Shown here one piece after another: positions 1 to 6,079 of a stretch of 12,489 nucleotides of DNA. A program made the position numbers and the translations under genes. The stretch is from Jimgerdemannia flammicorona (lineage: Eukaryota > Mucoromycota > Endogonomycetes > Endogonales > Endogonaceae): assembly GCA_003990745.1 (NCBI GenBank), contig RBNI01005494.1:1-12489 (forward strand), in the 5' to 3' direction. Under the pieces are notes generated by a model. That model did no database searches. It worked only from the letters and a program-made list of their open reading frames with translations, and was not told the DNA's origin. Position 1 is the first letter of the stretch, and each line of letters opens with the position of its first letter.

Positions 1-322
1 AACTGTGGTTTCGGATGAGGACAATAATTTCGCCTGTGTAATCTTCGTCAATGACTCCTCCTTCTACTGAGAGTCCTTTCAATGCTAGGCTGCTGCGACA
101 GCATATTCTTCCAACATATCCTTCAGGAATTTGGATACTGATTCCTGTGTAGACTTGCTTGACTTCTTGGTTAGAGACCGTAGCTTCTTCGGCTGCATAC
201 AGGTCATATCCAGCTGCTTTTTGACTTCCTTTGGTTAGGGCCTTAGCAGTTTGTCTCAACTTGATAAAGTCTAGTGTTCTGGTGGTCAGATTGTTGAGGT
301 GGTGCAGAGTGGTAACAGTTGC
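1..322 (-). CDS. dUTPase domain of the retrotransposon polyprotein (partial)
   Basis: There are 107 open codons in the same frame as Gag, starting directly after the Gag TGA at 325-323. Three of the five motifs of trimeric dUTPases are visible: motif 1 AGYDLYAAE (about 214-188), motif 2 GRICCRSSLA (112-83) and motif 3 GGVIDEDYTGE (61-29), which holds the Asp and Tyr of the active site. Motifs 4 and 5 would lie off the window. The family hydrolyses dUTP to dUMP and pyrophosphate and so limits uracil incorporation into DNA; in a retroelement it would act during reverse transcription. There is no ATG near the start, so expression requires passing the TGA or fusion to Gag. Motif 2 has RSS where RSG is usual. 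The position, straight after the zinc knuckle, marks it as element-borne rather than a host gene. Some fungal and retroviral elements are known to carry dUTPase. Confidence 0.88.
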
Positions 323-1339
323 TCATGTTGCTGTTCGGGGTTTTCGGTTAGGGCAGGCACTGGCCATGTGTCCTGTCTTTCGGCAATAGAAGCATGCTCC
401 GCTTCTTCTAAGTTCATTCCTTTCGCCTTCAGTGAGTTTCTTGAAGGTACTCGGCTGGGTGGGTTCATGATTTCTGGGTGTCCACGAAGTGGATGATGAG
501 GGAGCTCGGGATGTTTCATGCTTGGGTTCTTCTTTCTTGGTCCAAGTCTTTTCCTTGTTGTTGAATTGTCTTCTGGGCAGAATTGGTCCAGCTGTTAGGA
601 TTCGCTTGACCATAGTCTTGATTCTTGCCAGGCACCATTGTTGGTGGTCACAACCAACTGGGCGTCCTTGTTCTCGGATTTTTCTAGTAAGCCATTCAGG
701 TAAGGCATCGAATAAATGGTCTGCTCTTGTACCATTTCGTGCTTCGTCATTGGCAATATATCCTAGGCCAACAGTGTTCAGGAGTGACTCGAGTTTTGTA
801 CAGAAGGTTTCGAATTCCTCCTTGCCATGTATATCAAATTTAAGGTTGCGGAGTTTTACTCGGGATTCAGCAATCATGGTTTCGCTGCGATATTGGGCGA
901 TCATGAGTTGTTTAAGTCCAGGGGCTGCAGGATGGGCTCCATATCCTGGGGCATTATTTGCTATATTCTGAGCAAGTACTGCAGGTCGGGTGTTCCATGT
1001 GAGGGGTTTTTCAGGAAGGGTTCGCCACCATTCTTCGGCAGGTCCTCAGAAGAATGTAACAACTCGGTGGACATAGGCTGTAGTGGTAGCAAAGAGTTGT
1101 TCCAGAGTGTGGTCTTGATTGTTTGTCAGAACACGGTCAGCAACTCATTCATTGGTCCATTGATTGGCTTTGAAGTTAGTGTCGACTATACTAATGAAGC
1201 TTTGGACTTCTTGGGCAGTACCATTGAAGGTAGGTAGACTCAGATTTTTTGTAGGTTGGGTCTGTTCTGCTAAGGCAGTAATGGTTGCTGCCATTATGGC
1301 TACCTGGGCTGTGAGGTCTATAATCTGTTGGTTCGCCAT
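323..1339 (-). pseudogene. Gag core (capsid-like domain and CCHC zinc knuckle), broken by TGA codons
   Basis: One frame runs from ATG 1339-1337 to TGA 325-323, with two further in-frame TGA codons at 1147-1145 and 1048-1046. The N-terminus (MANQQIIDLTAQ...) looks helical and is followed by LPTFNG (1237-1220), the usual entry to the Ty3-type Gag fold. A GPAEEWW segment (1045-1025) matches the conserved tryptophan pair of Retrotrans_gag proteins. The last uninterrupted piece begins at Met 904 and ends with a basic, Pro/Ser-rich stretch and a nucleic-acid-binding knuckle CFYCRKTGHMASAC (394-353; CX2CX4HX4C). Gag would assemble the virus-like particle and bind element RNA. The two inner TGAs most simply reflect CGA-to-TGA decay; the last TGA could be either decay or a real Gag terminator that is read through into dUTPase. 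Confidence 0.82.
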
Positions 1340-2194
1340 GTTGTTTACTGGAGGCGGTTGAACTACTGGTAGTGGTGTTACTGGTACTACTTGAGGTACT
1401 GGTGCAGAGTGTGATGGTGTTCTTTGAGTCTGTGTAAGTTGCTGGAGTAATAGTTGTGGATCTGGAGTAAGGGCTTGATAGATAGCTGTCTGTTGCTGTG
1501 TAGGTGTATTCTGTCCTGATGGAGGTATGTCTCCTTCGGTGGTGTATCTGGGATCGAATTCACTGAGATACTCCTCCTCCTCTTGAGTTTGGTCTCCATG
1601 TACTTGGGTTTGCTCAGCGTCAAAGTAGACGGAATTAGTTGTATATCTGATTTCAGATGGACTTAATTCAAAGTCAAGTTCTGGTTCAGTATTGGTTTCA
1701 GATTCAGGTAGGGTTGTAGCAGGGCCTGCTTCAGGTTCGGGATCAGGTAATTGATGAAGGGTTTCTCTTGCTTCTTCCTTAAGAATATGGCAGGCCTTGC
1801 TGTTCTGGAATCGGTAGTATAATGCAGTCTTGGTTCTGGTTCAGTGAAAGTCAGTAGAGTTGAGCCACTTGGCTATAGAGGCTTGGGCTTTGTGAGAAAC
1901 TAAGGCTAGAAAGACTGCTGCTGGTTGTCCTAGGTCGCTCGGATTTGTGGAGCTGACAAAGCTCTTGTTGAGAAGAGTAAAGAAGGCTTCTATAAGACCT
2001 TCTTCGTCTTGATTTGCTGGGTGTAGTGCAAGGAGTTCGGTGAATAGGGTTTCGCCTATTTGCTGGTTTAATCGGAGTACTTCTTTCTTTGAATGAAGTT
2101 TATCCCACTTGTTGCAGGTGTGGAGGTCAAATTGTCCCTGTGCGTCAGGTTCAATTCTCTCCAGATTGTCGGATGGTTCACGATAAATTCCAGG
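1340..2194 (-). pseudogene. N-terminal extension of the Gag frame, acidic then Pro/Gln-rich
   Basis: The Gag frame stays open upstream of Met 1339 for about 285 codons, with one TGA (1843-1841) and no TAA or TAG; the next stop upstream is TGA 2197-2195. The translation is protein-like: an upstream helical, Leu-rich part (TLFTELLALHPANQDEEG, roughly 2060-2010), then LYYRFQNSKACHILKEEARE (roughly 1825-1765), then an acidic Pro/Glu/Thr-rich stretch, EEEEYLSEFDPRY (around 1580-1540), and a Gln/Pro-rich linker into MANQQ. No ATG occurs in frame here, so the true start must lie further upstream across a frameshift, or this part is decayed. I recognise no named domain. It could be an extended Gag matrix-like region or a separate ORF fused to Gag. 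Confidence 0.5.
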
Positions 2195-2480
2195 TCAGAG
2201 GTTGGGCTTTATACCAACTTGTAGGAATTTCACAGAAGGGTTTGTAGCGGGGTGAGGAAGCGTCTTGAAGTGGAATTGGATTGTAAACCACTGCTACCAA
2301 GTTGTAAGAGGGTTGCTTTTTAGGGTAACCGTTACGTAGTTCTGGAAGAGTTTTCTGGAAATTCTAGATATTCTGGAGGACTGTTTTCTTATGGTCAAGA
2401 TCAATTTCGTATGGAGTACGTCCTCTATGCTTATTGATTTCAAGATCGGGTTGACGTCTCAACCAAAGTCCTTTCTTGGA
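2181..2480 (-). pseudogene. Coding-like segment in a different frame, upstream of the Gag extension
   Basis: A second minus-strand frame is open for 100 codons apart from one TAG (2366-2364), between TAG 2483-2481 and TGA 2180-2178. The translation (for example RQPDLEINKHRGRTPYEIDL and KPFCEIPTSWYKAQPLTW) has a protein-like composition. The Gag frame becomes open just where this one closes (2194-2181), which is what a single indel would produce. A possible start, ATG 2508-2506, lies in the third frame. The competing reading is non-coding: a candidate primer-binding site lies inside at 2299-2288, and leader or U5 sequence with few stops could mimic an ORF by chance. I cannot decide between the two. 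Confidence 0.35.
2288..2299 (-). other. Candidate primer-binding site, initiator-tRNA type
   Basis: On the minus strand the 12-mer TGGTAGCAGTGG follows CTTACA (2308-2303) after three bases. TGGTA is the complement of UA-CCA, the 3' end expected of eukaryotic initiator tRNA-Met with its A1:U72 pair, and yeast Ty elements use a TGGTAGC primer site. A weaker alternative, TGGTATAAAGCC, lies about 80 nt downstream (near 2216-2205). It needs comparison with the host initiator tRNA. Confidence 0.4.
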
Positions 2481-2660
2481 CTAGTTCTGGATATTCAGGA
2501 TTTTCCATATTTCAGGAAGTTCAAGAAACTAAGGCCAGCTTAGTTGAATTGGTATATCGCTGCAGACAATACTCAATTAGGAAATTTCGTGATGTGGTTA
2601 GGAGTAGGACCTAACAGGGAGCGGATTTACTTCAGAGTGGTTTGTGGGTTAATAAATAGG

Positions 2661-2666
2661 TTTATT
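2661..2666 (-). promoter_or_regulatory. AATAAA poly(A) signal of the LTR
   Basis: AATAAA on the minus strand, about 120 nt downstream of the TATA box at 2791-2784. This is the spacing expected if R is short and the same LTR both starts and ends element transcripts. Confidence 0.45.
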
Positions 2667-2783
2667 TGCTATTCATGATATTGCTATACTAGGAGTAGTT
2701 GTGTGAAGGGGTATTGTGGGGAAGTGCTCAGGAGTTGTGTTCGAATTGTTCAGGTCTGAGATTCTGAGGTCTGGGGGAGGGGG

Positions 2784-2791
2784 TATTTATA
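2784..2791 (-). promoter_or_regulatory. TATA box (TATAAATA) upstream of Gag
   Basis: TATAAATACCC on the minus strand, followed by a C-rich stretch. It is the best core promoter for the genomic RNA that would encode Gag and dUTPase; transcription would start near 2755. Confidence 0.5.
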
Positions 2792-2845
2792 CTAGTGAGG
2801 GGCTATCTGGGCTATGCTAAATATGGGTGTAGCACTAAGTGCTTT

Positions 2846-2965
2846 GCTGAGTTGGAATGCAGTCACGTAGTACAAGTATGATCTGACATGTCAAGAGATC
2901 GTCTGACTGCTGAGTCAGTTCACAGTCACGTTGTACAAGGCTAATCTAACTATACTATGACTGCT
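2846..2965. repeat. Imperfect 63-bp tandem repeat in the promoter region
   Basis: Two units begin with GCTGAGT at 2846 and 2909 and share CAGTCACGTxGTACAAG (2860-2876 and 2923-2939). Each unit carries an ACGTGAC-type core on the minus strand; the second also has a perfect TGAGTCA (2911-2917). Tandem duplication of such blocks is common in retroelement enhancers, and the units sit upstream of the TATA box at 2791-2784. Confidence 0.6.
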
Positions 2966-2969
2966 AGGC

Positions 2970-2977
2970 TATTTATA
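2970..2977 (-). promoter_or_regulatory. Second TATA-like box (CTATAAATAG)
   Basis: A TATAAATA core on the minus strand, 186 bp upstream of the first TATA box and just upstream of the tandem repeat. It may be an alternative start or the ancestral partner of a duplicated promoter. Confidence 0.3.
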
Positions 2978-3079
2978 GGTTTAGGCGCTGTCTGGGTAGT
3001 CTTCAATGACATCACCATTGATGACATCATCTCTGATGAAGTAGTCATCTAGGAAGAGTAGTTCGTGGATTACTTCTCC

Positions 3080-4135
3080 TTATTGGCTGAGGTAATAATA
3101 CATTGGGACTTCATCTCTGTCCCACAGGATAGCATCATCTGTCTCGTATGCTGGATAAGATGTTGGTGGGCGAAGAAGGGGTGCGTTGTCTTCGCTTTCA
3201 TTGGATTCGCTGTCTGCATACCTTCTATAGGTTACAGCACTATGAGTTGCGGGGTTGTAGTAAGCTGGTGGCTGTGGTTCATGTTGCTCGTACTCAGGTG
3301 GTGGAGTGGTTGGTTCGATCTCGAGGGTTGTCTGAAGGTACAGGTTGTGTTCTCCAGTCTCTTCATTATAGTTGAAGTAATCGGGGGTGAATGCAGGTTG
3401 GTATTCGTGCCAGTGGTCATTGTCCCAATAAGTCTCATATGTGGTTATGAACTGTTGTAAGTTCATCGGCAGCATTGGCGGTGTGATCAGAGTTGGGAGA
3501 GATCCTTGGCTTGAGGTCATGTCAGTATCGGAAGGATCATTGTCTTCTGCTTCGTCCTTGTTGAAGTTGATTATATCGTAGATGTCCTTCATGGCATATC
3601 CAACTTGGGGCATTTGCAGGATGTGATCGTCGGGGTGTGGGAAGGTTCTGTCTGTGGTTTCAACGTACTCAAGATACTTGTGGTTGAGTTCTTGTATCAT
3701 GTCATCGATTTGGCCATAGGACAGGGTAGTAACCATGTCGCTGGTAGTAACTTGGAGGCGGGGAATAAAGGTGCTGTATTCATAGAAGAGTTCTCGGTGT
3801 TTACGGGCGATGAGTTTCTGGTGTTGAGACATCTGGGTAATGTCTGTATCATGGTGATGTTCAACCATGTCTTCCAGGAGATGGCCGATCTGGTAGTAGC
3901 TTGAGATTTGTCCAATCCGGTGGGCCTCGTTAAGCATATTCAGGGCATTCCATCGGGCTTCCATGAAGTAGAGAGGTGCTTGGCTGTAGATATTCATGAG
4001 GGGCAAAGGGGGTGTGGCTCGGTTGACAATGGCATTCCAAATGTCAGCGCGGATGCGGTTGTAGATCTCAGTGGTCATGTTTGTGTGTTTGGAAGTTGTG
4101 GTTATTGTTTGTTTTGGTTCTCTGTTTCGACGCAT
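3080..4135 (-). CDS. Intact 351-codon ORF of unknown function with two PPxY motifs
   Basis: I do not recognise this protein. It is a complete ORF with no internal stop, in contrast to the broken Gag downstream, so it may be under selection or have been translated recently. Residues 1-20 are basic and Thr-rich. Residues 21-190 look helical, with several His/Tyr-rich stretches (EHHHD at 92-96). Residues 191-351 are acidic and rich in Pro, Tyr and Thr. Two PY motifs stand out, PPPEY (278-282) and PPAY (289-292); such PPxY motifs bind WW domains of Nedd4/Rsp5-type ubiquitin ligases and serve as late domains in some retroviral Gags. There is no signal peptide or membrane segment. The outer ATG is only about 13 nt from a TATA box (4154-4148), so Met20 (4078) is the more likely start. 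It is probably an accessory ORF of the retroelement; an unrelated host gene is possible. Confidence 0.65.
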   Translation of the reverse strand: MRRNREPKQTITTTSKHTNMTTEIYNRIRADIWNAIVNRATPPLPLMNIYSQAPLYFMEARWNALNMLNEAHRIGQISSYYQIGHLLEDMVEHHHDTDITQMSQHQKLIARKHRELFYEYSTFIPRLQVTTSDMVTTLSYGQIDDMIQELNHKYLEYVETTDRTFPHPDDHILQMPQVGYAMKDIYDIINFNKDEAEDNDPSDTDMTSSQGSLPTLITPPMLPMNLQQFITTYETYWDNDHWHEYQPAFTPDYFNYNEETGEHNLYLQTTLEIEPTTPPPEYEQHEPQPPAYYNPATHSAVTYRRYADSESNESEDNAPLLRPPTSYPAYETDDAILWDRDEVPMYYYLSQ

Positions 4136-4147
4136 CTCGGGACTGGG

Positions 4148-4154
4148 TATATAT
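4148..4154 (-). promoter_or_regulatory. TATA box for the 351-codon ORF
   Basis: GCATATATACCC on the minus strand. A start about 30 nt downstream would fall after the first ATG (4135) and before the second in-frame ATG (4078), which supports the shorter protein. Confidence 0.45.
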
Positions 4155-4204
4155 GCATTTGTTCTGGATTGGTAAGATCCTGTTTGTGTGGATCTTGTGT
4201 TCCA

Positions 4205-4253
4205 TGACTCAGTATTGACTCAGCTTTGTGCACTGTGACTTCTGTTTGACTCA
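4205..4253. promoter_or_regulatory. Cluster of three TGACTCA (Gcn4/AP-1 type) sites
   Basis: Three perfect TGACTCA heptamers lie at 4205-4211, 4216-4222 and 4247-4253, 50-100 bp upstream of the TATA box. TGACTCA is the binding site of fungal Gcn4/CPC1-type bZIP activators, which respond to amino-acid starvation. A fourth copy (TGAGTCA) occurs at 2911-2917. Three copies within 49 bp are unlikely by chance. Starvation control of this element is an inference. Confidence 0.6.
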
Positions 4254-4286
4254 GCTTCATGATCTTGCAGGTGATTTCTGGATTTA

Positions 4287-4349
4287 TTCAGAGGTCGCGT
4301 GTGATTTCGGTGGCTTGTTCAGAGGATGACGTGTGGTTTCTGTGGCTTG
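4287..4349. repeat. Two-unit tandem repeat of about 31 bp
   Basis: Unit 1 (4287-4317) and unit 2 (4318-4349) both start TTCAGAGG, continue through CGTGTG and TTTC, and end TGTGGCTTG or GGTGGCTTG. A partial third copy (AGGTGATTTCTGG) precedes them at 4269. They lie at the outer end of the retroelement promoter region and are probably enhancer repeats. Confidence 0.55.
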
Positions 4350-4364
4350 GAGGTTGTGTGCTTA

Positions 4365-4579
4365 CAGACGGACAAAAATGGACCAATGATTAATTTAACT
4401 TTAAATAATAATAACTATGTATTTAATTAACTAAATATAGATAAATTTTATATTTTCTAAAAGATATATAATTACTTTATTATTGGCTAAAATATCAATT
4501 TAATAATATTTATATTTAAATTATAATAAATTTATAAAATAATAATTATATAATATTGGCTCATTTTTGTCCCTCACTG
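4365..4579. mobile_element. MITE-like element with terminal inverted repeats and TA target duplication
   Basis: The left end CAGACGGACAAAAATGG (from 4365) and the reverse complement of the right end, CAGTGAGGGACAAAAATG (from 4579), share GGACAAAAATG and a following CCAAT, giving inverted repeats of 23-25 bp with a 2-nt gap and about two mismatches. TA dinucleotides abut both ends (4363-4364 and 4580-4581), as for Tc1/mariner or pogo-like insertions. The 215-bp element has no ORF and an AT-rich core, so it would depend on a transposase encoded elsewhere. It lies exactly at the switch from the Ty3-like block to the copia relic. Confidence 0.6.
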
Positions 4580-4600
4580 TATTATAATAATAGTAGTATA

Positions 4601-5611
4601 GTATTCATTAGTATATAAGTAGATAATATAATTATCATTATTAGTAAGAACAGACTTAACAGAGTTAAAGAAGTCTTATATCAAGAGTTTAAGATAATAT
4701 ATATGAGTGACACATTCTTTCTTTTGGGAATATCTATTATATATAACAGGAATATATATATCATATATCTCTTATAAGTAATATATTTTCAGACAATTCT
4801 TAAATATTTCAATATAAATAAATTTAAGCTTATTAGTACTCTAATAGAGACTTCTGTAAAGTTAAAGAAGTCTGATGCTAAATCTGAGACAGATGACATT
4901 TTATCTATCAATAATAATATTTCTTATCAATAAGTAGTTAGATATATATCTTATATATATATCTCATATTAAAAATAAGATCTGATATATTATATACTAT
5001 AAATAAGGTAGCACAGTACTTCTCTTACTATAATAATTCATATTGGAGTACTATTAAGAGAATTTTCAGATATCTTTAAAATATAATATACTAGTACTTA
5101 CTCTTGATAGATTAAGCAGAAGTAATAATAATATTATTACATAGCTATAGAGTATATATGAGACTAATTGAGTCAGAGATCTGGATAACTATCAGTCTAT
5201 AACTGGATATTGCTTTACATTGGTCAAGGAGTTATCTTGTGGCAAATATACAAGTAGAGCTCAGTAGTAACATCATCTGTATAAGCTAAATATCAGATAA
5301 TTGATGATATATAATAAAAGAAGTCATATAGCTCTGCAAATTATTAAAGGAGCTTGACTTCACTCAAGAGAATTCTATGCTAATTAGGTAAGATAATTAA
5401 TCAATAATTATTCTTGCAAAGAACTCTGCATATTATAGTAAAGAAACATATCAATATATTATATCATTTCATATAGAAATATATAGAGTGTTGGAGTATA
5501 TACTTAGAATATATCTCTATAGAGTGTATGATTGCAGATTCACTTATGAAAGTCCTTCCAAAGCCCAAGTTCAAGCTATATATTCAAGGAATGGGACCAA
5601 CCGAGCATAAC
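4601..5611 (+). pseudogene. Decayed Ty1/copia pol, RT YVDD box to RNase H tail (left relic)
   Basis: The plus strand holds copia Pol remnants in order, across several frame changes and stops. A YVDD-like box reads VDNIIII (from 4619). VKEVLYQEFKI (from 4664) and ISTLIETSVKLKKSD (4832-4876) match RT palm and thumb sequence; YTINKVAQYFSYYNNSYWST (4993 on) and KRIFRY match the RPDI(S/A)YAV...AxKRixRYL region; NYQSITGYCFTL (5187-5222) matches the RKSTSGY RNase H motif; KHINILYHFI (5444 on) matches KHIDI.YHFIR; and MIADSLMKVLPKPKFKLY (5528 on) is the conserved ADxxTKxLP tail. Typical substitutions are D-to-N and T/P-to-I/S/L, as expected from C-to-T and G-to-A change. No CpG is left until 5602. 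RT upstream of YVDD, integrase and Gag are missing. Confidence 0.85.
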
Positions 5612-5873
5612 CACACATCTTACGTCTATATACATCTTATATTTTACCATAGTTCAACATCTACATCCTGCATTTTCACCAAATTCCCTATGCTTTAAGC
5701 AGGTGTAAATAGTTCTTCTTTAGCTTAGTATTCAGTTCTTGCAGTTATTAGTTGGTTTACATTCTATTCTACATATACGTTGTATTTCTATGGGTATTTC
5801 GGAACACTTTTCAACCCGCGAAAATTTCTAGATAATTATTCTAGTTTGTATTCTTTTTGTTACATATCTCATT

Positions 5874-5882
5874 GAGCAGGAG
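5874..5882 (+). other. Polypurine tract of the left copia relic
   Basis: GAGCAGGAG lies directly before the LTR start TGTTTGGGAT. The same junction occurs in two other copies in the window (10073-10065 and 10733-10725, minus strand), which supports this as the plus-strand priming site. Confidence 0.65.
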
Positions 5883-6079
5883 TGTTTGGGATGGCAACTC
5901 GATATATCAGCACGTGACTTACTATCTCATCAGTTTTACGTCATTCATCAGTAACGCGACCTACGCAACTTCAATAAAATCGACCTCTTTACAACAAAGT
6001 CTTGTTTTTCCGACAACGGAGGATAGGATCACAGCTCGCTTGAGACGCACATCTCCACTTTTATTTTTCGGTGACAACA
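5883..6079 (+). repeat. 3' LTR of the left copia relic
   Basis: It begins TGTTTGGGATGGCAACTCGA straight after the polypurine tract and about 315 nt past the KFKLY tail of pol. The AATAAA at 5973-5978 is about 90 nt in, and copy B on the right has its AATAAA at a similar distance. The likely end is GACAACA at 6079, giving TGTT...AACA termini and about 197 bp. The end is less certain than the start because no 5' LTR is available. Unlike pol, this LTR keeps many CpGs. A 75-codon ORF overlapping it is not considered real. Confidence 0.65.

Larger units (their letters stand above)
1..4366 (-). mobile_element. Ty3-like LTR retrotransposon, 5' part, running off the left edge
   Basis: Read on the minus strand, the block has the order expected for the 5' half of an LTR retrotransposon: promoter and poly(A) signals, a candidate primer-binding site, a Gag-like frame ending in a CCHC knuckle, then a dUTPase domain. 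Protease, RT, RNase H and integrase would lie beyond position 1. The Gag features (LPTFNG, a WW pair, the zinc knuckle) fit the Ty3/gypsy type; without RT this is an inference. An intact 351-codon ORF occupies the promoter-proximal part. CpG is abundant here, unlike in the copia relics to the right, so the element is probably younger or escaped the same decay. It is not intact: Gag carries several in-frame TGA codons and at least one frameshift near 2181-2194. Confidence 0.8.
2303..4366 (-). repeat. Candidate 5' LTR, about 2.06 kb, enclosing an ORF
   Basis: The minus strand shows TGTAAG at 4366-4361 and CTTACA at 2308-2303, a perfect 6-bp terminal inverted repeat of the TG...CA type, followed three bases later by the candidate primer site. 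Inside are the parts an LTR needs, in order: TATA boxes (2977-2970 and 2791-2784) and AATAAA (2666-2661), which would place R at roughly 2755-2635 and U5 after it. The 351-codon ORF would then lie in U3. The second LTR is outside the window, so the call rests on these internal marks only. The left terminus overlaps the terminal inverted repeat of the MITE-like element at 4365, which weakens it. Confidence 0.35.

Noticed and set aside
323..1147. UGA reassigned to a sense codon
   Set aside because: The BTB gene ends in TGA at the natural end of its SPRY domain and uses TGG for Trp; decay of CGA codons explains the pattern.
2205..2216. TGGTATAAAGCC as the primer-binding site
   Set aside because: It resembles plant-type initiator-tRNA sites but with mismatches, and no LTR terminus pairing with the start at 4366 precedes it. 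Kept only as an alternative.
3065..4207. Plus-strand ORFs opposite the 351-codon ORF
   Set aside because: They are short and overlap one another in different frames; the minus frame is the long intact one and has a promoter.
4384..5530. Mitochondrial or centromeric DNA as the cause of the AT-rich block
   Set aside because: Ordered copia RT and RNase H motifs run through it and end in a polypurine tract and LTR.
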